Shown in pieces: positions 39,412-48,709 of a DNA stretch of 64,000 nt (position 1 is the stretch's first letter; the number at the start of each line of letters is the position of its first letter). The position numbers were made by a program, and so were the translations under genes. Origin of the DNA: Streptomyces capillispiralis (GTDB taxonomy: Bacteria > Actinomycetota > Actinomycetes > Streptomycetales > Streptomycetaceae); NCBI RefSeq assembly GCF_007829875.1, contig NZ_VIWV01000001.1, positions 3,132,501 to 3,196,500 on the forward strand. Direction: 5' to 3'. The notes beneath the pieces are model-generated. The model searched no databases. It was not told the DNA's origin and saw nothing but the letters and a program-made list of their open reading frames with translations.

Positions 39412-39909
39412 TGCTTCCCCCCTCTTCCCCCCGGTTGGTGCTGGTTCTTCCCTCGCGCATGGTGCCCTCTGCCGAGTCCCCGTTCTGGCTACCCACAGGG
39501 ATGCCGCCGGGCGGGGCCTCAGTTCCCGGGGTGGGGGCGCACAGGAGCGTCAGGGCTTCAGGCGTACGCCCTCGCACGCCTCATCGCTTGCGGCCCAGTG
39601 TCCCATCGGTCACCCCCTCGACCGAACGGAACCCGGAACAAGCAAGGGACGTCCCGGGCCGCCCCAATTGTTCACGCTAGACCTGTAGTCCCATCACTTC
39701 GTCGTACATCCGCGAACTTGTCAATACATCGACACAGAGCGGCCACACGGGCGGACCCATACGCCCCGGGCGACACGTCCGTCCCACGGAGGACACATCG
39801 CAAGGCTGTACGAGGATTCCGGGTGACGTAGCGGAACGGTCACTTCCGTGCCACAGCGGCCGGACAGCCGTTGATCAGGCGCTTCACCGTGCAGGAGTGT
39901 TGGTCCCGG
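39412..39909. other. gene-free region upstream of the XRE regulator
   Basis: I see no coding pattern on either strand in about 500 bp. It is richer in A+T than its surroundings, with a consensus TTGACA on the minus strand (39724-39719). That TTGACA forms half of the dyad TGTC-A-AT-AC-AT-C-GACA (39719-39734). A long 5' leader or small RNA is possible. Confidence 0.5.
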
Positions 39910-39949
39910 CGGCGGCCCGTCCTCTCACGGGGGTGTGGACGGGCCGCCG
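39910..39949 (-). terminator. terminator of folD-DUF3017 operon
   Basis: A perfect 13-bp inverted repeat (arm CGGCGGCCCGTCC) with a 14-nt loop, 23 bp beyond the DUF3017 stop. Confidence 0.72.
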
Positions 39950-39972
39950 TTCGGGACAGGATCCGCCGTCGG

Positions 39973-40479
39973 CTAACCGCTGACCGTGAAGTGCAGGGTG
40001 TCCTTGAGGAACGGGATCTCCAGCCACGGATCGGGCTGCACCATCAGCGCCAGCATCGCGATCGCCAGGCCCAGCCCGCCGTAGGTCACGATGTCCGTGA
40101 AACGGGAGCGGACCGCCAGCATGCCGACGTCCGGCACCAGCCAGCGCAGTACCGCCCCGGCCAGCAGGGCCACGCCGATCAGCAGCGTGCCCAGCCGGAA
40201 CACGTCCAGCGCGGTCAGCAGCAGCCCCAGCCCGACCGTGAGCAGCACGGCGAGGATCGGCCACTGGCGGGCGGGCGCGGGGGCGTCGCCGGAGGCCGCC
40301 CTGCCGCCGCCCTCGGGACGCGCGGTGTCCCGGGTGAACAGCGGGAACCGGCGGGTGGTGCGCCGCGGGACGCCGTCGGCGTCGGGCGCGCTGACGGGAT
40401 CGCGGACCGTGATCTCCTCGTCCCGCTCCCGCGCCTCGGGGGCGTCCGGGGCGTCCGGGGCGTTCTGCTCAGCCGACAC
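39973..40479 (-). CDS. DUF3017 family membrane protein
   Basis: A 168-aa protein with a charged, Asp/Pro/Ala-rich N-terminal half and three membrane helices in the second half ([56 protein letters not shown]). DUF3017 proteins are a regular actinobacterial neighbour of folD; their function is unknown. The start overlaps the folD stop by 11 bp, so the two are translationally coupled. Confidence 0.87.
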   Translation of the reverse strand: MSAEQNAPDAPDAPEARERDEEITVRDPVSAPDADGVPRRTTRRFPLFTRDTARPEGGGRAASGDAPAPARQWPILAVLLTVGLGLLLTALDVFRLGTLLIGVALLAGAVLRWLVPDVGMLAVRSRFTDIVTYGGLGLAIAMLALMVQPDPWLEIPFLKDTLHFTVSG

Positions 40480-41323
40480 TGCGCTCCGCCGCCTCGACCA
40501 CGTTGACCAGCAGTTGGGCCCGGGTCATCGGGCCGACACCGCCGGGGTTGGGGGCGACCCAGCCGGCCACCTCGGCCACGCCCGGGTGGACGTCGCCCAC
40601 GATCTTGCCCTCGGCGCTGCGGGAGACACCGACGTCGAGGACGGCCGCGCCCGGCTTGACGTCCTCCGGACGGATCAGGTGGGCCGAACCGGCCGCGGCG
40701 ACGATGATGTCCGCGCGCCGCATGTGCGCCGACAGGTCGCGGGTGCCGGTGTGGCACTGGGTCACGGTGGCGTTCTCGCTGCGGCGGGTCAGCAGCAGCG
40801 GCATCGGGCGGCCGATGGTGACACCGCGGCCGACGACCACGACCTCGGCGCCCTTGATCTCCACGCCGTGGCGGCGCAGCAGGGTGATGATGCCGTTCGG
40901 GGTGCAGGGCAGCGGGGCCGGCTCGTTGAGGACGAGGCGGCCGAGGTTCATCGGGTGGAGGCCGTCGGCGTCCTTCTCCGGGTCCATCAGTTCGAGGATG
41001 CGGTTCTCGTCGATGCCCCTGGGCAGCGGCAGCTGGACGATGTAACCGGTGCAGGCGGGGTCCTCGTTCAGCTCGCGGACGACCGCCTCGATCTCCTCCT
41101 GCGTGGCGGTGCCGGGCAGTTCGCGCTGGATCGAGGCGATGCCCACCTGGGCGCAGTCGCGGTGCTTGCCGGCGACGTACTTCTGGCTGCCGGGGTCCTC
41201 CCCTACGAGGATCGTGCCGAGGCCGGGCGTGACGCCCTTCTCCTTCAGCGCCGCCACGCGGGCGGTCAGCTCGGACTTGATCTCGGCCGCGGTGGCCTTG
41301 CCATCGAGAATCTGGGCGGTCAT
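40469..41323 (-). CDS. folD: bifunctional methylenetetrahydrofolate dehydrogenase/cyclohydrolase
   Basis: A 284-aa FolD that turns 5,10-methylene-THF into 10-formyl-[21 protein letters not shown] contains the catalytic Tyr-x3-Lys pair. [15 protein letters not shown] and [20 protein letters not shown] (NADP loop) are standard. The ATG at 41323 is chosen because GAGGA lies 8 nt upstream; an ATG 9 nt earlier has none. Its product feeds purH and purN elsewhere in this window. Confidence 0.95.
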   Translation of the reverse strand: MTAQILDGKATAAEIKSELTARVAALKEKGVTPGLGTILVGEDPGSQKYVAGKHRDCAQVGIASIQRELPGTATQEEIEAVVRELNEDPACTGYIVQLPLPRGIDENRILELMDPEKDADGLHPMNLGRLVLNEPAPLPCTPNGIITLLRRHGVEIKGAEVVVVGRGVTIGRPMPLLLTRRSENATVTQCHTGTRDLSAHMRRADIIVAAAGSAHLIRPEDVKPGAAVLDVGVSRSAEGKIVGDVHPGVAEVAGWVAPNPGGVGPMTRAQLLVNVVEAAERSVG

Positions 41324-41619
41324 GTCACCCATCCTCGCCGATGAGCGGTCCCCGGTTCCAATCAGCCCGCATTCCGGGCGGCCGCGGCGTTCCAGACCCC
41401 GGGACCGATCCGTTCCGGTCGAATTCGGCCAAGATCAGTGATGTTGCACTTGCACAACACATACGGTTCACGGCTGGACAAGCAACAGAACGGTCAAGAA
41501 CGATAAGTCGCACAGTGCCGCGGGCAGAACCGGGGGGACGGACCGCATCTGTAGAACTTCCTCCGCGCCGTGCCTCGCGTCGTCCCCGCACCTGACGCAC
41601 AGACGGAGGAAGAAGCGCC
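41324..41619. other. intergenic region folD/membrane protein
   Basis: No gene. It contains an AT-richer block (41440-41510) with the direct repeat TTGCAC-TTGCAC (41444-41455) and several short A-rich runs, presumably the promoter region for the plus-strand gene at 41620. Confidence 0.4.
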
Positions 41620-42213
41620 ATGAGTTTCGGCGACCCGAACAACCCCTACGGGCAGCCGCCCCAGCAGCCCCCGGCCGGACCCGGCTACGGCTACCCCCAG
41701 CAGCAGCCCGGCGTCCCGCAGCAGGGCTACGGCTACCCGGCCGCGCCGCCGGTGTCCCAGCCGTACGGCGGCGGCTACGTCCCCACCCGGATGCCCGGCC
41801 TCACGCGTGCCGCGCAGATCCTGCTCGCGGTGATCGCCGTGGCGCACGTCCTCATCGCGGCCGCGTACGGCAAGGCGCTGGGCGAGTGGGACGAGACGAT
41901 GCTCGAGGCCGGCATCACCGGTGACGCCGAGGCCGAGCGGTACGCCGACCTGGGCAAGGGCGTCGTCGTCTTCTTCCTGGGCCTGGCCGCCGTCTTCGCG
42001 ATACTCGGCCTCGTGCTGCTGCTGCAGTACGCCAAGGGCGGCAACGGCGTCCGCGTCTGCTCGATCGTGTACGCCTCGTTCGCCATCGTCAGCGGCATCT
42101 TCTCGCTGGCGCTCTACGGACTGGGCCTGCTCATCATGGTCGTCTCGATCCTGGTGATCGTCTTCGCGGCGAAGCGGACCAGCGCGGAATGGTTCCGCCG
42201 GCCGCGGTACTGA
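41620..42213 (+). CDS. Pro/Gly/Tyr/Gln-rich N-terminus membrane protein
   Basis: A 197-aa protein. Residues 1-58 are a disordered tail of repeated GYGYP and QQP units, and three or four membrane helices follow (about 63-83, 110-133, 143-165 and 165-188). The C-terminus is basic. Such tail-plus-helices proteins are abundant in actinobacteria next to signalling genes, and the tail often binds other proteins. GGAGGAAGAAGCGCC precedes the ATG as a strong ribosome site. No enzymatic motif is seen. Confidence 0.8.
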   Translation: MSFGDPNNPYGQPPQQPPAGPGYGYPQQQPGVPQQGYGYPAAPPVSQPYGGGYVPTRMPGLTRAAQILLAVIAVAHVLIAAAYGKALGEWDETMLEAGITGDAEAERYADLGKGVVVFFLGLAAVFAILGLVLLLQYAKGGNGVRVCSIVYASFAIVSGIFSLALYGLGLLIMVVSILVIVFAAKRTSAEWFRRPRY

Positions 42214-42629
42214 CACATCCGCACCGGCCCCGGACACATCCGCACCGGCCGCGCTCCTGACACACCACGTCGGCCGCGGTACCGAACACCCGCCCCGGTC
42301 CCGCCCACCGCACGGGCGCCTCACCGCCGCCGGGGCGACCCCCTCACCCCCTCCCCCGCTCGCATCAGGGAACGCGACCCCGAACAGTCGGGGGAGGGGG
42401 AACGACTCCCCTCGCGGCACCACCGCCGCGCCGTCGCGCCGGACCCGCGCGACGGCGCCTCCGGCCCGCTGATCCACGGAGCGGTCGTCAGCGGTCGTCA
42501 CCTTCCCGGAACGGGCCGCACTCGTCCGTGACTCCGGGCCACTCCCCCGTCACAGAGACGGTAACCTCCCGTCAGCTGGAGCGACACACCAGCACTTTAC
42601 GGGCGTAAGGACAGTCGGGGGACTCATTC
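42214..42629. other. intergenic region before the kinase
   Basis: No gene is evident in 416 bp. ACACATCCGCACCGGCC is directly repeated about 22 bp apart just after the preceding stop. The last 100 bp hold the presumed kinase promoter. Confidence 0.4.
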
Positions 42630-44333
42630 ATGACAGACCAGCGGCCCGGGCCGCCGTACCCGTCGGCGTCCGGTGAGGCCGCCGTCCCGCAGACCGGGGC
42701 GGCTCCGTTGCAGCCGGGGGATCCGGCGCGGATCGGGCCGTACGTGCCGCTCGGGCGGCTGGGCAGCGGCGGCATGGGCCGGGTCTATCTGGCCCGGCCC
42801 GCCGACGGCCGGCCGGGGCTCGCCGCGGTGAAGGTGATCCGGCCCGAGTACGCGGAGGACCCCGAGTTCCGGCGGCGGTTCGAGCGGGAGGCCGCCGTGC
42901 ACGGCCGGGTCAGGGGGCCGTACGCGCCGCAGCTGCTGGGCACCGGGTTCGCGGACTCGCTGCTGTGGATGGCCACGCAGTACCTCCCGGGCGTCAACCT
43001 CACCGACGCCGTCCGCGGCTGCGGCAGGCTGGACGCGGCCGGGATGTGGTGGCTCGTCGGCGAGCTGGGACAGGCCCTGTCGGCGCTGTCCGGTGCCGGG
43101 ATCATCCACCGGGACCTCAAACCGTCCAACGTGATCCTCACCCTGCGCGGTGTCCACGTCATCGACTTCGGCATCTCGCAGGCCGTGGACAGCAGCGCGA
43201 TCACCTCGACCGGCGCGCGGGTCGGCACGCCCGCCTACATGTCCCCCGAGTACCTGCGCGAGGGCCGCTGCGACACCGCCTCCGACGTGTTCTCGCTCGC
43301 CGGCACCCTCGTCTACGCGGCCACCGGCAGCGCGCCGTTCGGTGACGGAACCGGCGTGGACGTGATGCACCGCGTCGCGTTCGAGGACCCGAACCCTGAG
43401 GTCATGGCGGTACTCGCGGCCCTGGACGCCGGGTTGGCCGCGCTGCTCTCCGCCTGCCTCGCCAAGGACCCCGCCGCCCGGCCCACCCCGGGGCAGCTGG
43501 CCGACGCGGCGGAGCGGCACCGCGGCGCCCCTTCGTGGCAGGAGCCGCTGGGCGCCCGTCTGCTCGCCCGGCAGCAGGCGTACGACGCGCTGGAGAACGC
43601 GCCCGCCGGGCGGGCCGGCCCCGGGCGCACGCCGACCGAGCGGGTCGCCGCCCCCGTGCCGGGCCCCGGCTTCGGACCGGCGACGCCACCGGGCGCGTAC
43701 GGGGTGCCGACGGTGGTCGAGCGTGGGCAGCGGTGGTGGCGCAGGCCCCACCTCGCCGTCGCGGCGGGGCTCGCGGTCTGCGCCGTGGCGGCCGGCGCCC
43801 ATCTGCTCACCCGCCCGCCGGTCGACCAGGGACCCTCCGCCTCCTCCGCGGCGTCCGGCGGCAGCACCGCCGACGACGCCCTGGCCTCGCTGCTGCCGTT
43901 TCCGTCCGGGGCGCCGTCCGGCGCGGGCGGGGAGAAGGAGGGCAAGGAGGGGAAGGGCGGTACGGATGCGAAGTCCCCGGAGGACGAGCGGGGTTCGGGC
44001 GCGGGTGAGGAGGACGCCGGTCCGGGCGGCGACGGCGCCCCGTCCCCCGGGCCCACCCGGTCGGCGGCCGGGTCCGCCGTCCCGCCCTGGAACTCCCGGT
44101 GCACGTACTACTCCGGCACCCGGATCACCGTCTACGGCGACAACGGCCAGCGCGTGGTCCAGGTGCAGTGCCTGCTCACCGAGCGGGGCTACAGCGTGGG
44201 ACGGGCGGGCGTCGACGGCGCGTTCGGCAAGGACACCGCGGCCGCGGTCCGGCGGTTCCAGCGCGACAAGGGACTGGACGCCGACGGCCACGTGGGCCCT
44301 CAGACCTGGGCGGCGCTGCGCGGCCGGGCGTGA
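42630..44333 (+). CDS. membrane Ser/Thr protein kinase with extracellular peptidoglycan-binding domain
   Basis: A 567-aa Hanks-type kinase. LGRLGSGGMGRVYLA is the Gly loop, AAVKVI the ATP Lys, HRDLKPSN the catalytic loop, DFGIS the metal site and GTPAYMSPE the activation segment. A Pro-rich juxtamembrane stretch leads to one helix (LAVAAGLAVCAVAAGAHLL, about 370-390) and an exterior linker. A C-terminal PG_binding_1 domain follows (VVQVQCLLTERGYSVGRAGVDGAFG, then AVRRFQRDKGLDADGHVGPQTW). PASTA domains are the common exterior sensor; here peptidoglycan binding is done by a different fold. Confidence 0.93.
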   Translation: MTDQRPGPPYPSASGEAAVPQTGAAPLQPGDPARIGPYVPLGRLGSGGMGRVYLARPADGRPGLAAVKVIRPEYAEDPEFRRRFEREAAVHGRVRGPYAPQLLGTGFADSLLWMATQYLPGVNLTDAVRGCGRLDAAGMWWLVGELGQALSALSGAGIIHRDLKPSNVILTLRGVHVIDFGISQAVDSSAITSTGARVGTPAYMSPEYLREGRCDTASDVFSLAGTLVYAATGSAPFGDGTGVDVMHRVAFEDPNPEVMAVLAALDAGLAALLSACLAKDPAARPTPGQLADAAERHRGAPSWQEPLGARLLARQQAYDALENAPAGRAGPGRTPTERVAAPVPGPGFGPATPPGAYGVPTVVERGQRWWRRPHLAVAAGLAVCAVAAGAHLLTRPPVDQGPSASSAASGGSTADDALASLLPFPSGAPSGAGGEKEGKEGKGGTDAKSPEDERGSGAGEEDAGPGGDGAPSPGPTRSAAGSAVPPWNSRCTYYSGTRITVYGDNGQRVVQVQCLLTERGYSVGRAGVDGAFGKDTAAAVRRFQRDKGLDADGHVGPQTWAALRGRA

Positions 44334-44476
44334 TCACGGCGGCTCCGGCCCGGCAATGACGGGGCGTCAGAGTTGCCGAAAATACGCAGTGATCTTCACC
44401 CCGGGAAGTGAAAGGGTGTTCGAGGCGGCAGTCGCCGCCCTCCGTGAAAACCCTTACCCACGAGGCAGGTTCACGT

Positions 44477-45229
44477 ATGAGACTGACCCGCGGTGCACTG
44501 CTGGTCGCCACCACGGCGCTGACGCCGGCCCTCCTGCTCACCACCCCCGCCCTCGCGGCGGGCGCGGCCCCGTCGTCCGTGGCCGTGACGGCGGCAGCGG
44601 CGAGCACGGACGAGCCGGGCACACCGGTGGAGGAGATGTCGGAGGAGGAGCTGCGTCTCGCCCTCGCCCGCATCCTGGCCGACCCGGACTCCGGCAAGCG
44701 CGTCACCCGGGAGGCCAACGAGGCCCTCGACGGCACGGTGGAGGACATGCGCGCCTGGCTCGAAACCGGCTATCGCCTGGCGCAGTTCGAGGACGACCGC
44801 GTCGCCATCACCACGATCCTCGCCAAGCCCTACGCCGGCAAGCGCGTCCAGCGGGAGATCAACGCGATCCTCGACGCCCCCACCCCCGAGAACACCCGCG
44901 CCTGGCTCGAAACCGGCTACCGCCTCGCGCAGTTCGAGGACGACCGCGTCGCCATCACCACGATCCTCGCCAAGCCCTACGCCGGCAAGCGCGTCCAGCG
45001 GGAGATCAACGCGATCCTCGACGCCCCCACCCCCGAGAACACCCGCGCCTGGCTCGAAACCGGCTACCGCCTCGCGCAGGCGGAGGACGACCGCGTCGCC
45101 GTCGCCACCCTCCTCGCCGACCCGACCATCAGCGACGCGCTCCGTGCGGCGGCCGAGGAGGTCATGGACGGTACGCCCGAGGAGTTGCGGTACTTCCTGG
45201 AGGTCGGCCGGTACGAGGTGGACAAGTAG
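44477..45229 (+). CDS. secreted ALF-repeat protein
   Basis: A 250-aa exported protein. The signal peptide (MRLTRGALLVATTALTPALLLTT to about residue 30, AxA cleavage after ALAAGA) starts at ATG 44477. The mature part is four ~49-residue helical repeats of the pattern DDRVAI-TTILAKPYAGKRVQREINAIL-x5-PENTRAWLETGYRLAQFE, the actinobacterial ALF repeat. Copies 2 and 3 are nearly identical in DNA. ALF-repeat proteins may be surface or toxin-delivery related; the role here is unknown. Convergent with purH. Confidence 0.85.
   Translation: MRLTRGALLVATTALTPALLLTTPALAAGAAPSSVAVTAAAASTDEPGTPVEEMSEEELRLALARILADPDSGKRVTREANEALDGTVEDMRAWLETGYRLAQFEDDRVAITTILAKPYAGKRVQREINAILDAPTPENTRAWLETGYRLAQFEDDRVAITTILAKPYAGKRVQREINAILDAPTPENTRAWLETGYRLAQAEDDRVAVATLLADPTISDALRAAAEEVMDGTPEELRYFLEVGRYEVDK
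44789..45082 (+). repeat. 147-bp tandem repeat in the ALF gene
   Basis: The unit starting GAGGACGACCGCGTCGCC at 44789 recurs at 44936 with almost no differences, a 49-codon period. A more diverged partial copy follows from about 45083. Identity at synonymous positions implies recent duplication or gene conversion. Confidence 0.85.
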
Positions 45230-45235
45230 CGGGTT

Positions 45236-45267
45236 CCGTCCGCCCGTCCACGAGGACGGGCGGACGG
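45236..45267. terminator. bidirectional terminator ALF gene/purH
   Basis: A perfect 14-bp inverted repeat (arm CCGTCCGCCCGTCC) with loop ACGA sits in the 42-bp gap between two convergent genes. Confidence 0.8.
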
Positions 45268-45271
45268 GCCG

Positions 45272-46834
45272 TCAGTGGAAGAAGTGGCGCGTGCCCGTGA
45301 AGTACATCGTCACGCCCGCCTTCTTCGCGGCCTCGACGACCAGCTCGTCGCGGACCGAACCGCCGGGCTGGACCACGGCCTTCACACCGGCGCCGGTGAG
45401 GATCTCCAGGCCGTCGGGGAAGGGGAAGAACGCGTCGGAGGCGGCGTAGGAACCGGCCGCGCGCTCGGCGCCCGCCCGCTCCACGGCCAGCTTCGCCGAG
45501 TCCACGCGGTTGACCTGGCCCATGCCGACGCCGACGGAGGCGCCGTCCTTGGCGAGCAGGATCGCGTTGGACTTCACCGCGCGGCAGGCCCGCCAGGCGA
45601 AGGCCAGCTCCGCCAGCTCCGCCTCGGGAAGGGCCTCGCCGGTGGCGAGGGTCCAGGTGGCCGGGTCGTCGCCGTCGGCCTGGAGGCGGTCGGCGACCTG
45701 GAGCAGGGCACCGCCGTCGATCGGCTTGACCTCGACCGGGTGGTCGGGGCGGCCCGGGGCGCGCAGTACGCGGATGTTCTTCTTCTTGGCGAGGGCCTCC
45801 AGCGCGCCGTCCTCGTAGTCCGGCGCGACGATGACCTCGGTGAAGATCTCCGCGACCTGCTCGGCCATCTCCTTGGACACCGGGCGGTTCACGGCGATCA
45901 CGCCGCCGAACGCGGACAGCGGGTCGCAGGCGTGCGCCTTGCGGTGCGCCTCGGCGACGTCCGCGCCGATCGCGATGCCGCAGGGGTTGGCGTGCTTGAT
46001 GATCGCCACGCACGGCTCGTCGTGGTCGTACGCGGCACGGCGCGCGGCGTCCGTGTCCGTGTAGTTGTTGTACGACATCTCCTTGCCGTGCAGCTGCTCG
46101 GCCTCGGCCAGACCGCCCGTGCCCGCGGTGTAGAGGGCGGCGGGCTGGTGCGGGTTCTCGCCGTAGCGCAGGGTGTGGGCGCGCTCCAGGCTGGTGGCGA
46201 GGAACTCGGGGAACCGGGCGTCCTCGGCGGGCGCGTAGACGGTGGCGAACCAGGTCGAGACGGCGATGTCGTACTCGGCCGTGTGCCGGAAGGCCTCCGC
46301 GGCGAGCCGCTTGCGGGTGGCGAGGTCGAAGCCGCCGTCCCGGACCGCGGTGAGGACGTCCGCGTACCGCGCCGGGCTGGTGACGACGGCGACCGACGGG
46401 TGGTTCTTCGCGGCGGCGCGCACCATGGACGGGCCGCCGATGTCGATCTGCTCCACGCACTCGTCGGGCGTCGCGCCGGAGGCGACGGTCTCGCGGAACG
46501 GGTAGAGGTTGACGACCACGAGGTCGAACGGCTCCACGCCCAGCTCGGCGAGCTGGTCGCGGTGGGTCTCCAGGCGCAGGTCGGCGAGGATGCCGGCGTG
46601 GACCTTGGGGTGCAGGGTCTTGACGCGGCCGTCCAGGCACTCGGGGAAGCCGGTCAGCTCCTCGACCTTGGTGACGGGGACGCCCGCGGCGGCGATCCTC
46701 GCGGCGGTGGACCCGGTGGAGACGAGCTCCACGCCGGCCTCGTGCAGGCCGCGCGCGAGGTCCTCGAGGCCGGTCTTGTCGTAGACGCTGACGAGCGCCC
46801 GTCGGATGGCCCGCTTGTTGCTCTCGGCGGTCAC
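45272..46834 (-). CDS. purH: bifunctional AICAR formyltransferase/IMP cyclohydrolase
   Basis: A 520-aa enzyme for the last two steps of IMP synthesis. The N-terminal MGS-like cyclohydrolase domain shows [12 protein letters not shown] and STGSTAARI. The C-terminal formyltransferase shows [23 protein letters not shown] and [14 protein letters not shown], with the Lys-His catalytic pair. Its AICAR substrate (ZMP) is the ligand sensed by the glyA riboswitch. The GTG start overlaps the purN stop by 4 bp. Confidence 0.96.
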   Translation of the reverse strand: MTAESNKRAIRRALVSVYDKTGLEDLARGLHEAGVELVSTGSTAARIAAAGVPVTKVEELTGFPECLDGRVKTLHPKVHAGILADLRLETHRDQLAELGVEPFDLVVVNLYPFRETVASGATPDECVEQIDIGGPSMVRAAAKNHPSVAVVTSPARYADVLTAVRDGGFDLATRKRLAAEAFRHTAEYDIAVSTWFATVYAPAEDARFPEFLATSLERAHTLRYGENPHQPAALYTAGTGGLAEAEQLHGKEMSYNNYTDTDAARRAAYDHDEPCVAIIKHANPCGIAIGADVAEAHRKAHACDPLSAFGGVIAVNRPVSKEMAEQVAEIFTEVIVAPDYEDGALEALAKKKNIRVLRAPGRPDHPVEVKPIDGGALLQVADRLQADGDDPATWTLATGEALPEAELAELAFAWRACRAVKSNAILLAKDGASVGVGMGQVNRVDSAKLAVERAGAERAAGSYAASDAFFPFPDGLEILTGAGVKAVVQPGGSVRDELVVEAAKKAGVTMYFTGTRHFFH

Positions 46835-47469
46835 TGGATAACTACCTTTCGTCCCTCAATGCGATAGCCGTTGCGGGCGAGCCGCCCCACGACCTCGACG
46901 AGCAGCCTTCGCTCGACTTCCTTGATGCGCTCGTGCAGAGCGCTCTCGTCGTCCTCGTCCCGGATCTCCACCACGCCCTGCGCGATGATCGGCCCGGTGT
47001 CGACGCCGTCGTCGACGAAGTGGACGGTGCAGCCGGTGACCTTGGCGCCGTACGCGAGCGCGTCCCGTACGCCGTGGGCTCCCGGGAAACTGGGCAGCAG
47101 CGCGGGGTGGGTGTTGACGAACCGGCCGCCGAAGCGCGCGAGGAACTCCTTCCCCACGATCTTCATGAACCCGGCGGACACCACCAGGTCCGGTGCGTGG
47201 GCGGCGACGGCCTCGGCGAGCGCCGCGTCCCACTCCTCCCGGGTCGCGTGGTCCCTGACCTTGCAGACGAAGGTCGGCAGCCCGGCGCGCTCGGCGCGGG
47301 CCAGCCCCTCGATGCCCTCGCGGTCGGCGCCGACGGCCACGATCTCGGCCCCGTACGCCTCGGCGCCGGTGGCGGCGATCTCGTCGAGGAGCGCCTGCAG
47401 ATTGGTGCCGGATCCGGAGACCAGCACGACGAGACGCCTGGCGCGCTCGGCCACGGGCTTGGCGGCCAC
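46831..47469 (-). CDS. purN: phosphoribosylglycinamide formyltransferase
   Basis: A 212-aa GAR transformylase using 10-formyl-[21 protein letters not shown] is the phosphate loop, and [13 protein letters not shown] carries the catalytic Asn and His. The Asp is in [15 protein letters not shown]. The GTG at 47469 is chosen because AAGGG lies about 8 nt upstream; the longer in-frame reading is unlike the family. First of the purN-purH operon. Confidence 0.95.
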   Translation of the reverse strand: MAAKPVAERARRLVVLVSGSGTNLQALLDEIAATGAEAYGAEIVAVGADREGIEGLARAERAGLPTFVCKVRDHATREEWDAALAEAVAAHAPDLVVSAGFMKIVGKEFLARFGGRFVNTHPALLPSFPGAHGVRDALAYGAKVTGCTVHFVDDGVDTGPIIAQGVVEIRDEDDESALHERIKEVERRLLVEVVGRLARNGYRIEGRKVVIQ

Positions 47470-47858
47470 GGTGGGGCCCTTTCTCGGGGAGCGTCCGTGC
47501 GGTCGGCGGCACAGCGCTTTGTACATTCATACGAATGCTTCGCGTCCCTGGATACGGGGAAGCCTACGAAGCGGCCGACCGTCAGCAACGATACCGGCAC
47601 ACCGGGCGGCCCCCACGGGACGGGGGGATGGCTGGAAGGTAGCGTCTGGGAAGAGCCGGTCCGGGAAGGCCGGGTTCCAGGGACGCCGGGGGCGCGCGGG
47701 AACGCGAGCCGTGCACCGGGCGTTCACAGGATGACGGACCCGGGCCGGAGGGCCGACAGGAACACGCCGGCTCAGCAGCTCAGTCGTATGTCGAAACGTC
47801 GTGCCGGGCGGTCGCGCCGGACCACGCCGTGCTTCATTAAGGGGAAGACGCTCACTTG
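47470..47858. other. intergenic region purN/membrane protein
   Basis: A divergent promoter region with no gene seen. It holds an AT-rich patch with the hyphenated dyad ATTC-ATAC-GAAT (47526-47537) about 60 bp before purN, the best candidate for the purine promoter or operator. Confidence 0.4.
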
Positions 47859-48680
47859 ATGCCGGACCGCAGCCTGCGACTCCTCACATTCCCCCAGCAG
47901 TCGGCCCAGGGAGGGGAGCGGGGCGCCGTGCTGCTGCGGGAGCACCCCGCCTCGCCGCCCGACGCCCCCCGCAGCGGGGGCAGCGGCGACGGCGGGGACA
48001 CCGGCTCCCGGGACGCCGAGGGGGCGCGGGGCCCGGAGGGCTCTCAGGGCTCTCAGGGCTCTCAGGGCTCTCAGGAAGACAACCCGTTCGCTCCGCCGCC
48101 GGAGGGGACTCCCGACCGGCCCTGGCAGCCCAGGCACCCGTCCGGCGGGGACGGCGGCGGCCGCACCCCCTGGGGCCGGAACTGGAGCGACCGGCAGCCC
48201 GGCCGCTCCCCCGGCGGCTTCGGCGAGCGCCCGCGCGGCCCGGAGGGGCCGGGGGGCGGACCCCAGGGCCCCGGGCCGCGCTGGGACCCGACGGACCCGG
48301 CCCAGCGCCGCGCGCGCTTCGCCCTGCTGTCCGGCATGTGGGCCTTCTTCTTCGCCCTCTTCAGCTGGCCCTACGTGGCCCTGCTGCTGGGCGCGCTGGC
48401 CCTGTACTGGGGCGTCAGCGCCCTGCGCGCCAAGCCCCGCACACCGGACCCGGACTCCCCGGCGCCGGAGCAGACGGCCCGGCCGCAGACCACCGCCGCG
48501 GTGAGCGGCCTGGTCACGGCGTCCCTGGCCCTCGCCCTGGTCGCCGCGACCTTCGCGGCCCAGCTGGTCTACAACGACTACTACACCTGCACCAACGACG
48601 CCCTCACGCAGGAGGCCCGCCAGTCCTGCACCGACCTCCTCCCGGAGGAACTGCGCGGCCTGCTGGGCACCGCCGACTGA
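47859..48680 (+). CDS. disordered-N-terminus membrane protein (DUF4190-like)
   Basis: A 273-aa protein. Residues 1-150 are disordered (Gly, Pro, Ser, Arg), including four Gly-Ser-Gln units encoded by a 9-bp tandem repeat. Two or three membrane helices follow ([29 protein letters not shown], then [17 protein letters not shown]). The exterior tail has two Cys ([17 protein letters not shown]) that could form a disulfide. Similar proteins sit beside purN in Streptomyces. The ATG at 47859 is used; a TTG immediately upstream is the alternative. Confidence 0.78.
   Translation: MPDRSLRLLTFPQQSAQGGERGAVLLREHPASPPDAPRSGGSGDGGDTGSRDAEGARGPEGSQGSQGSQGSQEDNPFAPPPEGTPDRPWQPRHPSGGDGGGRTPWGRNWSDRQPGRSPGGFGERPRGPEGPGGGPQGPGPRWDPTDPAQRRARFALLSGMWAFFFALFSWPYVALLLGALALYWGVSALRAKPRTPDPDSPAPEQTARPQTTAAVSGLVTASLALALVAATFAAQLVYNDYYTCTNDALTQEARQSCTDLLPEELRGLLGTAD
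48039..48074 (+). repeat. 9-bp tandem repeat, 4 copies
   Basis: Four identical copies of GGCTCTCAG within the disordered region of the 47859 gene, encoding Gly-Ser-Gln. Confidence 0.9.
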
Positions 48681-48709
48681 CGCCGGGCCCCGGGGCCCGG
48701 CACCCGCCC

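Noticed and set aside
39411..39680. Small plus-strand open frame upstream of the XRE regulator
   Set aside because: No ribosome site, unusual codon positions and no family resemblance.
41444..41455. Fur/Nur-type operator at TTGCACTTGCAC
   Set aside because: It is a short direct repeat, not the required inverted repeat with defined spacing; too weak to call.
44789..45082. CRISPR-like tandem repeat
   Set aside because: The repeats are contiguous, in frame and encode ALF protein units; there are no spacers.
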